Of a stretch of DNA of 64,000 nucleotides, positions 1 through 11,763 are shown piece after piece (within the stretch, counting starts at the first letter, position 1; each line of letters opens with the position of its first letter). Below the pieces are notes generated by a model. The model made no database searches. It was given only the letters and a program-made list of their open reading frames with translations, and was not told the DNA's origin. The stretch comes from Chaetomium olivaceum. Its lineage: Eukaryota; Ascomycota; Sordariomycetes; Sordariales; Chaetomiaceae. Position numbers and translations under genes: made by a program. The stretch lies in contig JAYWVB010000031.1 in assembly GCA_039881045.1 (NCBI GenBank), positions 1 through 64,000 of the forward strand, written 5' to 3'.

Positions 1-63
1 CTAAAGCGTGAGACTCGAAATCTCATCTCTTCGGAGGCGTCGGTTCAAATCCGGCTCGTGTCG
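1..63 (+). tRNA. tRNA-Ser(CGA), 5'-truncated by window edge
   Basis: The visible part runs from the D-arm side through the anticodon arm, long variable arm, T arm and 3' acceptor strand. The anticodon stem TGAGA/TCTCA encloses the 7-nt loop CTCGAAA with anticodon CGA, which reads serine UCG. The extended variable arm (TCTCTTCGGAGGC) is the class II form used by tRNA-Ser and tRNA-Leu. The T loop GGTTCAAATCC is the internal B box. The gene ends with discriminator G at 63, as expected for serine. A TTTT run at 66-69 serves as the Pol III terminator. The 5' half, any intron and the acceptor partner lie outside the window. Confidence 0.85.
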
Positions 64-518
64 ACTTTTGTCATCTACGGCATGATAAATACAATTTTAC
101 AATTTCTTTTTTCTTCGTCTTCTTTCAAGCCGTCCTCTCTCTCTTCTATTTCTACGATATTTCGTCTTTTATTCCATCCTTTTTTCCCTTTTTTTTGCAT
201 GTTCGAGCTAGCTTGTTTGGTGTGCAAAGAACGTGGAGGTCGACAACTTGAGATAACATGATAGGTACCTTATCTCTACAACGCATAGTGTATTTCGGTG
301 TCATTGCAGAAACAGCCTCGGATTACATGTGTAAATCTGGTACTGGCACTATTCAAAAGCCGCTCGTCCAGACTTGGGCCGTGTTTTCTCGAACTCGAAC
401 GCTTGCACCTGCAGAGGCTGCAGCACATCCTCTGCGTCGCCTTCCGGTCTCAACACGAATCCCTTCACGCTGCAGCAGCAAACACAGCCAGACCAGGCAC
501 CTTCCCTCCTTGCCCGCT
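64..518. other. intergenic, no gene seen
   Basis: It holds the Pol III T-run (66-69) and a T-rich, pyrimidine-rich stretch (about 90-200). Overlapping open frames beyond about 350 are antisense shadows of the esterase. Confidence 0.5.
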
Positions 519-1572
519 TTACTGACACTGCGAGTAGTAGTCATTCGACACGCGACACGCGCCCTGCGAACAACAACTCGGCCCAGCCCATCCCAACCCG
601 CCACACTGCCCCCACAACTGGGCACAGCTTCCACCCGGCGTGGGCTGCGCACCCCCCGCCGTCGTCGTCACAACCGGAGCCCCGCCACTCGGCGCCGCAC
701 CCGCCTTCAAAAAGTCAATCAGCTTCGGCCCGACCGCCTGCGCGATGAACCGGTCGCCTTGGCTGTTGGGGTGCACGCCGTCGCCCGCCAGCATGGCGTT
801 GGTGAAGCCGGCGGCGCGCGAGCAGTCGGCGATGACGATGGGGGATTGCGTGGTGGTGTGCGACGACACCCAGCCTGGGATGGCGCTGTTGACGGCCTCG
901 ACGGTGGCGTCGCTCCAGGAGGTGGGGATTAGTTTGTCGATCTGTGGTGAGAACCTGTGTTAGCGGGGGGATTTTGATGGGGAGAGGGAGGGGGGATGGG
1001 AGTTGGCCTGATTGGGGGGTTGGGAGGAGGGAATTTGCCGGATGGGGAAAACGAAAACGGCCGACTCACAATAACCTTAACGTTGGGGTTGGCGGCACGC
1101 ATGGCGTTGAGCATGGTGGTGTACGAGTCGATGATGGACTGAGCGTTGCGCTTGCCGATGTTGACATCGTTGGTGCCGAGCATAAACTGCACGATGTCCG
1201 GCTTGGTGTTCTGTACCCAGCCCACGATGTTGTTCCGCGCAATGTCGTACGCCTGCCAGCCCGAGTGGCCCTCGTGGTTGGCGTCGAACCCGGAAGGCTT
1301 CGAGCACGACCCTTGGACCGAGTTCATGCTGCCGACAAAGTCGACGTTGCCTGCCAGTCCAGCCGCCGTGAGCTGGTCCCACACCATCGGCCGCCAGCAA
1401 GTGATCTCCGTGATAGAGTCACCAAGGAGCACTGTTTTCCTTCAAGTCAGTTTGGTGTTCCTACTTTTTAACGTCATGCGACACCATGAGGGTACTACCT
1501 ACTGACTTTGACCTTCTGGCCATATGCCGTGGCCGCAAGGCCAGCGACGATTGTAGAACCGAGGAAACGCAT
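519..1572 (-). CDS. Secreted CE3-type acetyl xylan esterase (SGNH) with C-terminal CBM1
   Basis: This gene encodes a secreted esterase likely to remove acetyl groups from xylan. Three exons (1572-1503, 1431-1070, 941-519) join cleanly into 284 residues. Residues 1-18 form a signal peptide. The SGNH/GDSL hydrolase domain shows GDSIT with nucleophile Ser29, GTND at about 109-112 and DGVHPN with Asp198/His201. After a Thr/Gly/Pro linker, the last 36 or so residues form a fungal CBM1 (WGQCGG, then paired cysteines and the YYSQC end). Intron 1 is phase 1: its splice creates the Met codon just before LLGDSIT. The frame is intact, unlike the esterase downstream. Family knowledge supports CE3; substrate is inferred. 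Confidence 0.9.
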
Positions 1573-2257
1573 GGTTACGAAGAGATCAACTACAGTCCGT
1601 AGTCTCAGAAATGACACACAACAGCCGTACCTGCCTGGCCGGAAGGAACAGCTTCGCCGCCGCCATTTTATGTTCAGTTTCGATGCTTACGGGACGTGGC
1701 CACCGTTCCGAAGTTGCCAAATCTACCTTAGTAGGCTCGCTAGGGTAGTGGTGTAGTAGCCGGTTAATTACAAGACATCCTCCGTTGCCTCGGTCCACCG
1801 CGTCTCCCAGCACCAGCACCCAAGGAGAACATTGGCCTGTCGTTTCAGAGAGAGCGGGGCTGGCTAGCGGAGGCATGCTGGGCGTACGGAAGTCAAGAAA
1901 CGCTTTGGAACTGGTGGATAATATCCAATAGCCGTAGTATTTTGAGGTATCCGACAGCATGGTTAGGCGCGCCAATAGGGTTGATGGTCTGGGCACCGAA
2001 AAGACCGGGGAGAGTCTGCCTCGATTCATACCGGAGACATGGGAGGGCAGGGTTACAAGTATACAGGTTTTTGGCAAACGGCTAGACCAAATTCGGAGGC
2101 GCTTTTTCCGGGGGAATATCGCATTCTGCCGTGCATGGCTCCGGCCCACCCGCCAACCCAAGCTGGGTGAATCGGCATAGAGACAAGGCAGATACCCGTG
2201 ACGGCACCGGGGATTCAACAGACGGCTTACACGTTCTGAGCAACCACCACGTGGCAC
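1573..2257. other. intergenic, no supported gene
   Basis: A 239-codon open frame on the minus strand (1586-2305) has no recognisable domain and I do not call it. The stretch includes the upstream region of the CE3 esterase. Confidence 0.4.
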
Positions 2258-2460
2258 ATGCTGACTGTGATTTGCGTGAGTCTTTTCTAAGTCTACCTTC
2301 GCCACATTGCGAGTCTTCTATTGCCGACTTCTTAAACCTTGACCTTCTCCAATCTGCCATCATCCTCCCTTTTTAGCTGACTGTCAAACAACAGGCCAAC
2401 ATCTCCGACTACATCAGTACCCTCACCGAAGAGCTGGCGCAGGTTATTAAGCTGGGTTGA
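2258..2460 (+). CDS. possible 27-residue peptide or last exon of an unrecognised gene
   Basis: A coding-like terminal exon (2395-2460) reads as an acidic amphipathic helix containing NISDYISTLTEEL and ends in TGA. A convincing intron precedes it, with GTGAGT at 2276, branch CTGAC and acceptor ACAG at 2394. An ATG at 2258 would give a 6-residue first exon (MLTVIC) in phase 0. I do not recognise it. It may be the tail of a gene whose upstream exons have decayed, or chance. Confidence 0.2.
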
Positions 2461-2919
2461 GGAAGCTTTTCTGTTGACCATCCTAAGATGTGAAAATCAC
2501 TGGATACACTCTTACTTTTCACTAAACGCCGCCGTCTTCCGAAAGTAGAAGTCGTGATATCTATCTTGCTGCTGAGGACCCAGGTTTCTGTCTTTTTATA
2601 TCCTGAGCTGTAACGTTTTCAATCTTAGGGGTAATCTCAGGGGCAATCTCAAGGTCAAATCGAGGATCAAACCCCTCTCTCCTCACGTTTCGTTTCTCGG
2701 TTGGCGTGGATTCATCTAATTATCCAGGTCTCTATCTATTATACGTCGTCGAGCTGCAAGTAGCTTCGTTTCCACCCCGGCCTTTCCGCAGGCTCTTCTT
2801 CCCATCAGCGATCCCCACTACAACCTAGGGACCCGGCCTGGTCTCAGCCCACCACTGACACCTCTCCTTATTTACATTATTAACCGCCACCTCTGCACCC
2901 GTCGCAGTAATATTAACTA
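2461..2919. other. intergenic, no gene seen
   Basis: This lies between two convergent or unrelated 3' ends. It contains a short local duplication (GGGGTAATCTCAGGGGCAATCTCAAGG) and no supported reading frame. Confidence 0.4.
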
Positions 2920-4734
2920 TCATCTGATCATCCCCCACTGCGGCCAAGCATCCTTCCCCTTCCCCTGACCTTTAAACACCGGCGTACCATGAACAACAAA
3001 CGTGGCAAGCGCCTTCTGCAAAATATCTTGCATGGCAGGGTTTAAAGCAGGCGTACCCGGGTCGTTGAACGTGTACTTCAGATCCTGCGTATGCAGGCCT
3101 GGCGATCCAAACTCATCTGCATCCAACAGTTAGCATCACCCCCGGCAGCTCACAGCCACAGCCGCAGGAAAGTAAGGTACATGTACTTACAAGCAAAACT
3201 CCGCCCCCCAAATGCCTCATTCGCATACAAAAAGTTGCAGTCAAAGAGCGCATCACCCCACACCTGCATCATGCGCGAATACAGATCCACATAGCCCTGC
3301 GACCCATCATACACAGGCGGGTAGACGGCCGCGGCAAGGTTGGCGATCTCCGCCGTCGACAGTCCCGAGAATGAGGACTTGACCCAGCGCAAAAAGTCGG
3401 CCTCGGTGCGGGCCGTCGGGTCGAAGAAAGAAGGCGCCCTCGCGCGAGTTGTGGGCGGCGAGGAGGTTGATGGGTGATTTGGCGAAGGCGCCCTTCTTGA
3501 AGGCTTGGAGGGGTTCGATAGGGGCGGTGGTGGGATCCTGGACGGGGATGTGGATGTATGTGTTTGCCGGCGCGGTGCGGCACTGTTCCTGGTTGGCCAA
3601 GATGAGGGCGGACGACGGTAGCTGCCGCGCCTCGGCAAGCGTCGTGACGTTGAGGAGGGACAGGAAGTCGGTGTATGCTGACGGTGGGGCTGCGGCCGAG
3701 AGAAGCGTGGCGGGGGACTGGAGGATGGCCTGGGCGAAGGGGGCTTTCTTGCCTTGGTAGGCCAGCATGTGAAGCATGATGGACCCGCCGCCGGCGGACT
3801 CTCCCATGACGGTTACCTTGTCGGGGTTGCCGCCAAAAAGGTGGACGTTGTTTTGGATCCATTCAAGGGCGAAGCGTTGGTCGAGGGCCGAGAGGCCGAC
3901 GTTTCGCCGTTGGCGCGGACTTCAGGCCCGGCGAGGAATCCAAAGGCGCCGAGGCGGTAGTTGAGAGAGATGAATATCATGCCTTTGCCGTTGGCTTCGT
4001 GAGCGGCGCGGAGGAGACCGTCGGGTTGAAAGCCGGGCGTAGGATGGCCGATTTTAGAGCTAAAGGTGTAACCGGCGCCGTGGATCTATGAGAGAGAGGA
4101 AATGTTAGAGTTGGTGGTTCTAAGGGAAGGGAAGGGAGGGTGTACAAAAACCAGCACGGGCACATCGCGGCTGCCCTTTTTGTTCTTCATGGCCTTAGAG
4201 AGAACCTTGCCTGGAACATGGAGGTCCAAAACAGCAGTCCTCGGTGACGTTTCCGTTGAAGATGGCCTGGTCGAAGGGAGTGGACGCATTGATGGCCTCT
4301 ACCCAGGTGGTGAGGTTCCACGGCAAGACGCCGGTATAGCGCCCAGTTGGGATGAAGGCCCTCGACTGCCAGTCTGGAACACCCTGCGGACAGGTCCTCA
4401 CACCATCGCCGTTCTTCGGCGCGCTGCGATCCGTGTTGGGTGCCTTCGGGCCGCGCCATCGGAGATCGCCAACGGGTGCCTGGGCGTAGCGGATATTAGA
4501 AAACTTGTACACTTCGGTGGTCTCGTTGTACTTGAGGGCTTGGTGAAGCTCCTATATCTCGGATTGTTAGGATCCCGTCCTTGGTTTCTCCTATAAACTA
4601 TACCAACACCAAAAGCTTACGTAGCCGAGGTCAACGACAGGGAGGCAAGCCGGTTTAGGGACTTGGTTAGGGGCGGCCAAGGCTGCCTGCGCTACCAGCG
4701 CGGTTATCAAGCCGGGTGCTGAGGCCCAATGCAT
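2920..4734 (-). CDS. Type-B carboxylesterase/lipase, secreted, frame-disrupted
   Basis: This is an alpha/beta-hydrolase of the cholinesterase/type-B carboxylesterase family. Exon 1 (4734-4621) encodes a signal peptide (MHWASAPGLITALVAQAALA). Exon 2 starts at 4551 with the NIRYAQAPVGDLRW motif. Exon 3 runs 4085-3191 with the oxyanion HGAGYTF, NYRLGAFGF and the nucleophile elbow GESAGG. Exon 4 runs 3116-2920. The introns have good GT-AG borders and TGCTAAC branch sites. Three single frame breaks interrupt it: about 4224-4237 (after TEDC), 3891-3910 (before the VGLSALDQR region) and 3421-3435 (before FDPTARTEADF). The protein continues recognisably after each break. It could be a pseudogene, but similar indels elsewhere suggest sequencing error. 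Substrate is unknown. Confidence 0.75.
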
Positions 4735-5417
4735 GGCGGGAAGGGCAGGAGATTGGAGTAGCTGGCTTTGTGTTGTGTGGGTATTTCTACGTCGAGTAGA
4801 CTCAGAGAAAATCTAGGTATCTGTAGAGTGTAGGGTGGTGGTAATGGTAATATTGAAATCGGCTGAGGAGATTGGCGACCTAATTGCACTTTATATAGCA
4901 CGTCTTCAATGTTCTCGTGCCCTGGGAGATTCGCTGAAGTGCCCATACCACTGACACTTGCATTGGTACCTACCTAGGTAACCTTGCTGGCATCCATCAT
5001 GGCGCAAGAACCTCGCATGCAAGGACATTCCGTTGGGACCTCCGCCCAAGACCGAGCCGATTTCCCAAAGAAGGCCGGTATATCTTTCGGTAGGAAACAT
5101 ATCCGGATCACACAGGGGCAGGTTGCAACAACAACTGCTACTCGGCCTGGTCAGCTTGGGAAGGATTGCATGGCGTTAGACCGAATCGGGTGTGTGTACT
5201 GTCAGCTCAGGCTTTGGGTGGCAATCGGCAGCCGCATCAGCCCCGAAACGCACACACACACTGCCGCATCAAGCCCCTCCACCGAAGCCCCGCGTGTCAA
5301 ACTTCGGAATCCCGTAGCGTTAGGCGCTCAAACGGCAAGGTGTGTCGACGTTGCCCTGAGCATTACCATTGATCTGCCAAGAAGAGCGAAGCTAGGCCCA
5401 GCTGGAAAGTGACTACC
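4735..5417. other. divergent promoter region between esterase and TF-like gene
   Basis: No gene is supported. It contains a perfect 10-bp palindrome TACCTAGGTA at 4971-4980, a motif seen repeatedly in intergenic DNA of this window, and a weak TATA-like string (TTTATATAGC) near 4890-4900 upstream of the esterase. Confidence 0.4.
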
Positions 5418-7109
5418 ATGCCGGAACTGTTGTTCATAAACAAGAACCAGTCATCTGACATCCTGACGCGTAGCAAGGCGGGCGAGAAATCTCGCATCCT
5501 CTCGCACGTGCAAAACCGCCGGCGCAAAGATGAAGCTCACAAGAAACTGGAAGCACGGATGGCTCAGCCATCATCCTTGTCCTCCACCATAGCCTCCTCC
5601 GATTTCCGGCCTCCCGCCGAGTCCAAAAGCCCAGCTGCAGCGACAACGATGACAAGGCAAAGTTTGGCTCCCGGGGGGGCGGCAGCGGGGTCAGCAACCG
5701 AAGCACGACGTCCCTCGTGTTATTCTACCCAACCGACAACAGCAGCGATCCTTTCTACAGCACCGTAGTCGGCCGCGACGCCGGGTCGCATGCCATGCTC
5801 CAGCTATCCTTTGGCAAAGGCGTCAAGATGACCTTCCTCGCCGAAGCCTTCGCGCCAGCTAACATCTTTCCCCCCTCAACCCCCATGCGACACGACAGCG
5901 TGATCCAGCACCGCCTCCAGCGCTGCATTGAAGACGATCTTCTGATGTACGCCAGCCTCGCATACGGCTCGAGCTGCGCGGCATGGATGTTTGGCATCCT
6001 CAACGACGAACGACCACCGGAATACTTCATCGACAAAGCCGTCCGCCGAGCGCAAGTCCGGCTGGCGAACCTCCAACGGGATACAAAATCCGGTCGTGTG
6101 GTCGATAAGCAGTGGTTCGCGCTGTCCATCTACGCGCTCGCCATCACCGAGATGTGGAACCACATGCCTGAGCTGTGGGCGAGGTGTCCAACGCGGCAGG
6201 CCCTGGTGATGCGAATCGGCAATTCCAGTCAGGAGACAGCACGCACTCACCTCCGGGCGCTGGTACATTTCGTCGAAGAAGCAGGGGGTGGGTGTCTTTG
6301 ACCCATACATCCTGGAAAGCTCGTTGCTGGCCGACAAATACCTTGCCCTGTGGGAGATGGCGCCGCCCATCATCCCCCTGACATTTGATCCGGGTCCACT
6401 TCCCGAGACACGACGAGGAGCTGTCACGCAGTTGCATGCAGATGCTGCGCTGAATCGACTGGGCCAGAACTTTCTCAACCATCCATGTCTTGACGCCACC
6501 CTCCGCATTATCCTCGCCGATGTTGCCGATTACGTGCGCATCGCCCGGGGTGCGTGGGCGGAGCTTTCCGTGATATCGTCGTTGCAGTCGTGGTTGTTTC
6601 TGCGGTTGCAGGCGCTGTTCTACCGGCTGTTGCTGCTTGATAACCTGCCGCCGGTTGACGAGGCCGTGCAGCTGACGGCTTTGACGTTCCTCCTTGCCAC
6701 GACACAGTATCATGGTGCTCGCCTGTCGGCAGAGTCAACGTCGTGGCGGATAGGGTTGGCCATGTTGAATGCCAGATATTGGGATAATGAGGAGTTTACG
6801 GATGGGTTACGGTTTTGGTGTCTTGTCACTGCTGCCATGTCGACTAAGGAACCGACTAAGAAGGAGTGGTTTCTTGGCCGCATTGTTGAGTTGGTGTATG
6901 GTGATGGGGTGCGGTTCTATGACGGGGTTAGCTTGGGTCCGGACAATGCGGAGAGTCTGGATGGGTACCTGTTTCTCCGGGATGTTCAGGACAAACATCT
7001 GTCGGCTCTGATCAACGATCTTCCACCTGATGTGGCGGCGAGTTGCATAGCGAGATTCTTTGACCAAGGAAGAGGAAAGGTGCTACAGGCTTTTTCAAGG
7101 TCAATTTAG
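5418..7109 (+). CDS. Fungal-specific transcription-factor-like protein, two frame breaks
   Basis: The start at ATG 5418 gives MPELLFINKNQSSD followed by ILSHVQNRRRK, the N-terminal signature of a large fungal family with an F-[IV]-N motif, a SHVQ-basic segment and a helical fungal TF domain. The rest is a helical body (ALWEMAPP, SLQSWLFLRLQALFYRLLLLD, LNARYWDNEEFTDGLRFWCLV). No Zn2Cys6 cluster is visible. The frame changes somewhere in 5640-5720, around a G-rich run, and again at about 6283-6292 in GGGGGTGGG. Removing one G there restores GVFDPYILESSLL. No intron is obvious. A nuclear regulatory role is inferred from the family only. The C-terminus reads intact to 7109. Confidence 0.6.
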
Positions 7110-7599
7110 TCTATGCACGAAGCGTGGGCCACTAATATCCAGTTTATAAATTCCTTCGATCAGTGCCAACATAATCACCGGAAACACCTTCTACATACCA
7201 GAGTACAGGAAGAAACGGTCTTCAAGAGAAATCCTTTGTTTCCCACGCGCAGCCTCGCTGGGCTCAAGTCTCACCGTCGACCCCAGAGAGGTTCAATGTC
7301 ACGCACACCAACCAAAATGAAAGCTCGAGCCGAATGTCTTCACCTGGAACAAGGGGGCCCTTTGACGACTCGAGACCTCACAGGTGCCTATTCTAAATAC
7401 CCACACACTTTCTGTTCCCTTCCAACTAAAGCTTGGTCCCTGCCTCCCATATGGCAAGGCTGCGGGCGGTTCGTTGACTGGAGCTGAAACATGCGGGGCG
7501 ACAATGGGCGGCTGGCTTCAGCTCATCATCTCAAACGAAACGCACGCTTATCCAGGACCCCTACTAAGTACTTATACAGACGGGATGGCACCCTTTGCT
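7110..7599. other. intergenic, no gene seen
   Basis: Only short open frames without domain signal are present. Confidence 0.35.
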
Positions 7600-8060
7600 C
7601 TATTAGAAGAACTGGGTTTTGGCCATGGTGGTCTCATGTTGCCCAGAATGCGGCTCCTTTTTCTCCTCGGCCGCTCGGCGGTTTCCGCTTTCCTGATCCG
7701 GCGACAAACAAGAAGCCCCGATCCAGCATCGTACTACAACTTGTCAACCCTCAGCACAGAGAATGCGCAATGTCTAGTCCTGATTTCCGGGGTTAACGGT
7801 TTCGTATTCTATCCCGTTCGTTTCTCCCCCTACGACTCGCTCAAAGACGAGAAACTCTGGCAGTTTGTTCCCGATGGCCCTGGACGGTACCTACTTTGTG
7901 TACAACAAAGCCTGGCCGGGGACGTCACAGAGATTGGACATCCACTGCAACAGCCAACGCCGTGCATCATGTGAATGGGTCCCTCGGGAAAGATATACAA
8001 CAACCAGCGATGCTCTTTGCAGAGCGATGCCGGCAGCTAGTCCGTGAAGATCAGCAGTCT
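7600..8060 (+). pseudogene. decayed coding remnant, unrecognised
   Basis: Two overlapping frames carry protein-like segments that fit together after a one-base frame change near 7875: ENAQCLVLISG...EKLWQFVP, then MALDGTYFVYNKAWPGTSQR. The LWQF/GTYFVYN pattern resembles a beta-trefoil (ricin-B-like) repeat, but the match is weak and I offer it only as a possibility. No good start, stop or splice model could be built. Confidence 0.25.
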
Positions 8061-8557
8061 GTCGAGGCGCATCTCAACACACGTGCTGGTCAAGCTGGCT
8101 GCTCGGGGAATATCGACACACTGCTGGTAAGAATTTGCCTGCTGCTTCCGGCCTAGCCCCGCATGCCGGCAGTTGTACATACAATACTGGCGATCGTATA
8201 TAGGCTTGGCATCATGGGGCGAGACGCCACTCATTGATTTTCCCGAACTCGAAGTTGAGCCAACGACCAGCTGCCCATCCCCGCAATCTCCGTCCTACGA
8301 TGCACTGTTTACCGCGCCCTCACGCTCCCCTCATGCAGCGGCGAACATAACCGGTTAACAATCGCCTGCCCGATGCGGAATCTCGATGCCCCCTCCCCGC
8401 ATCTCGCTGCTCGCTGTGTCACGGGAGCAGAGTCAAGTCCTATACTTTTTTTGCTGCCTCCCATCCTCGACCTTAAGCCGACAATGTCGCCGCTGTCTCC
8501 CCGCTCGTCAGGGGCTTTTGTCCAGATCCAGTACTGCAGAAGCTCAACGTCGACACC
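8061..8557. other. upstream region of OPT transporter
   Basis: No supported gene. It is probably the promoter and 5' leader of the transporter starting at 8558. Confidence 0.4.
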
Positions 8558-11500
8558 ATGGCGGAGAAAATTGGAGTGAGCGTTGTCGACGGCGACGACA
8601 TCAATCCCAATGTCTCGGATCGTGATGCGGAGAAGACACAGGCGCGCTCCGGCGCCACCGAGGGCTACGCCGACCAGATCCCAGATAACCTGCTCAAGGT
8701 CATTGCGCCCAACGGCGAGTCTGAGTACATCCTCGACAAGATCAACAACATGACTGAGGAGGAGGCCGTTGCCATCATCATCGAGTCGCACAAGTTCCAT
8801 GCCGATGATTGGAATTTCCCTTCTGGTGGGTTGATTCCTCTTCGCCCTTTGCGGGATGCTGATTTGGCTTCACACCAGATATGCGCGCACGCATGGAGCG
8901 GTTGCTCAAGGGTCCGAAGCAATATGGCGAATTCTACGACCGAGACTTACGAATCGACGCCGTCATGATGCGATACTCGTCGCCGTACCCTGGGGTTCGC
9001 GCTGTGGCCGATCCTGTTGATGACCAGAACGTTCCGATAGAGACCATACGGGCCTACTTTCTCGGGATTTCGGTAACCACAGCCTAGGTTCAAAGGTATT
9101 GCTGCAGTTTTCGCTGACTTTCTCAGTTTGCTGTCATAGGCAAGTCCAACATCTGCCTGAAGACCTCCCCAATCTAACACGATGAAGGGACGTTCGTCAG
9201 CACTTTCTTCAACAGCAGATTCCCGTCCATCAGTACGTATCAGACTCAACTCGTTCCTCGAGCCCGCCTCGTCTAACAATGCCACAGGTCTCAGCGGTTC
9301 CGTCATCCAAATTTTGCTATTTCCATGCGCGAAGTTCCTCGAGTGGGTTGTCCCCGACTGGGGGGTGTCTGTGCTGGGAGTGCGCCATTCCCTCAACCCG
9401 GGTCCCTGGACGTTCAAAGGAGCAGATGTTTGCGACCATCACGTTCAATATTGCGATTTACACGACGAACTCGTATGGGATGGTAAGGCCCTGGGATGTT
9501 GGTTGATGGAGTGCATGGACTGACGACGCTGACATGAAACAGATTCTCGTTCAGAAGCTTGACCTGTTCTACGGGCTGAAGTTTGTTGATTTTGGGTATC
9601 AGCTCATGTTGACTCTGTTTGTCCAGTTGATGGGTACGTTTCTTGCGTTTGAGCGCCAGGTTTCAAGCAACCCCTGATCATCCTGACTCTGTCGCCAGGA
9701 ATGGGATTTGCTGGGTATCTCCGAAGATTCAGCGTCTACCCAGTCAAAGCACTGTGGCCTACCGTGCTCCCCATTGTGGCCATGAACCGAGCCTTGACCC
9801 GCCCCGAGGCAAAAGTGAACATCTACGGTTGGACCATCTCCCGGTACAGATTCTTCTACATTTCGTGCCTGGCCATGATAGTCTACTACTGGCTCCCGGG
9901 CTATCTTTTCACCGCATTGGCGACATTCAACTGGATGACCTGGATCGCACCCGAGAACTTCACCCTCGCCATACTAACGGGCTCGTCCATGGGGCTCGGC
10001 CTCTTCAACCCCATAACGACATTCGACTGGAACGTCGCCACAAGCTCGTACGCCGCGCTGGCACAGCCGTTCTTTGCCACATGCACGATGTGGATCTCGG
10101 CCATATTCGGTGGATGCGTCATTCTCGCCATCTTCTACACAAACATGAACTTTACCGCCTACCTGCCCATCAACTCTTCTTCAGCGTTCGCCAACGACGG
10201 GACAATCTATGATGTGAAGAAAGTGGTCCGCAACAACAAGCTTGTTGAGGAGCTGTATCAGAACTACTCTATGCCTTACTACTCGGCCGGTTATATCTTG
10301 ACCGTCGGCGCCAACTTCGCTTTCTACGTATGCAGCCCCTTTTTCTTGCAGTCGTAAAGGACAGCTAACGAATGACAGCCTGTATACTTCTTCTACATTA
10401 TGGTCAACCAGGGACAACGGTCGGCCAAGCATATGTCGACTTTTACAAGGGCCTTCGCTATGGGAAGGGCAATTACGAGGGCTCGATGGATATCCACAAC
10501 AGGCTGATGTCCAAGTATCCCGAGGTGCCCGACTGGTGGTTTGTATGTGTTCTTCCAGGGCGGCTTCTTGTCTCAGCCACTGACTAACCCGCACCAGATC
10601 GGAATTCTCCTGGGAGCCATCGGCGTCTCCGTCGCGTTCCTCACCCATTACCCCCTCGACACGCCCGTGTGGCTAGTATTCCTCATGATCGGCATCAACC
10701 TGGTCTTCGCCGTCCCGCTCTCCTTCCTCTCCGCCACAACCGGAACCAACCTCGGCCTCGGCGCACTCATCCAAGTCATCACCGGCTACATGCTCCCCGG
10801 CAACCCCAACGCCTTTTTGTTCAGCCAAACGCTCGGCAGCTGGGCCCTCGCGGGATACGGCGACAACTACGTCCAGGATCAGAAAATGGCACATTACGTC
10901 AAGATTCCCCCTCGCGCCGTCTTCCGCAGCCAGATTGGCACCATCGTCATCACCTGCTTCGTCGCCGTCGCCACTCAGAACTTCATCCTCGAGAACGTCC
11001 AAGGGCTTTGCACGCCCTCTTCAGCCGAGCCGCTTCACCTGCGCCAACGACGGGCATCCGCTCTACGCCAGCTCGCTGATTGTGGGGGCTTTTGGGGTCA
11101 GAACGCATGTTCAACCATCTCTACCCCCTGTTCAAGTGGTGCTTCCTCATCGGCGTCGGTATCTCCTTTGTCTTTTTTTCTGCCAGGTATGCCGGGCCCC
11201 CCTATCCACTCTCAAAGAATCTGACTGACATTGCCTAAAACACAGGGCCTCGGGCCAAAATACCTCCCTGGCGTCCGCGAAAAAACTCCGCACCAAACTC
11301 AGCCCCCGAACCTTCGCCCTCTGCGAGAAGACCTTCTTCCCCTTCGTGGCGTCCCCCTCTGGCTGAATCCTATCCTCATCATCCAAGGTGTTCAACACTG
11401 GGCGCCGTCCAACTTGTCATACAAGACGCCGGGTTTCATCCTGTCATTCATCTTCATGTACTGGCTGCCTCGTTCGTCTGGCCTGGTGGGAGAAGTACAA

Positions 11501-11763
11501 CTATGTCCTGTCCGCGCTGACGGCGGGTGGGCGGGGTGGCGATCAGTGCGCTGATTATGTTTTTTGCAGTGGTATGTTTGTCCCTTCCAATCGTGTTTAG
11601 GTCATGGCTAACGTGAAGTGTACCTAGGGATATAACCCGGTGAAGTTGAGCTGGTGGGGGAACACGGTGAGCTACGCTGGTGTGGATGGATGGGAGGAAT
11701 GTTGGGTTGTTGCCGATTCCGGAGAGGGGGTATTTTGGGTTGGAGAAGGGGGCGTTTCCGTAG
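8558..11763 (+). CDS. OPT-family oligopeptide transporter, multi-exon, several frame breaks
   Basis: This is a plasma-membrane proton-coupled oligopeptide transporter of the OPT family. The start is ATG 8558 with an acidic cytoplasmic N-terminus. Many hydrophobic segments follow, with family motifs (RFPSIS, NPGPWTFKEQ, NQGQRSAKA, SQTLGSWALAGYGDNYVQDQKMAHYVKIPPR, NLSYKTPGFI, WWEKYNYVLSA, and the end PERGYFGLEKGAFP, stop 11761-11763). Exon borders I can place include 9072/9127-9139/9188, 9232, 9482/9543, 9633/9699, 10327/10379, 10542/10598 and 11186/11246. Exon 9127-9139 is only 13 nt and is followed by a GC-AG intron. Frame breaks lie near 9417, 10431, 11010, 11095, 11350, 11470, 11525 and 11690, mostly one base in short homopolymers. 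The fold is recognisable throughout, so sequencing error is likely. Confidence 0.85.

Noticed and set aside
1586..2305. 239-codon open frame on the minus strand
   Set aside because: No domain, biased composition and no start context; it overlaps the promoter region of the CE3 gene.
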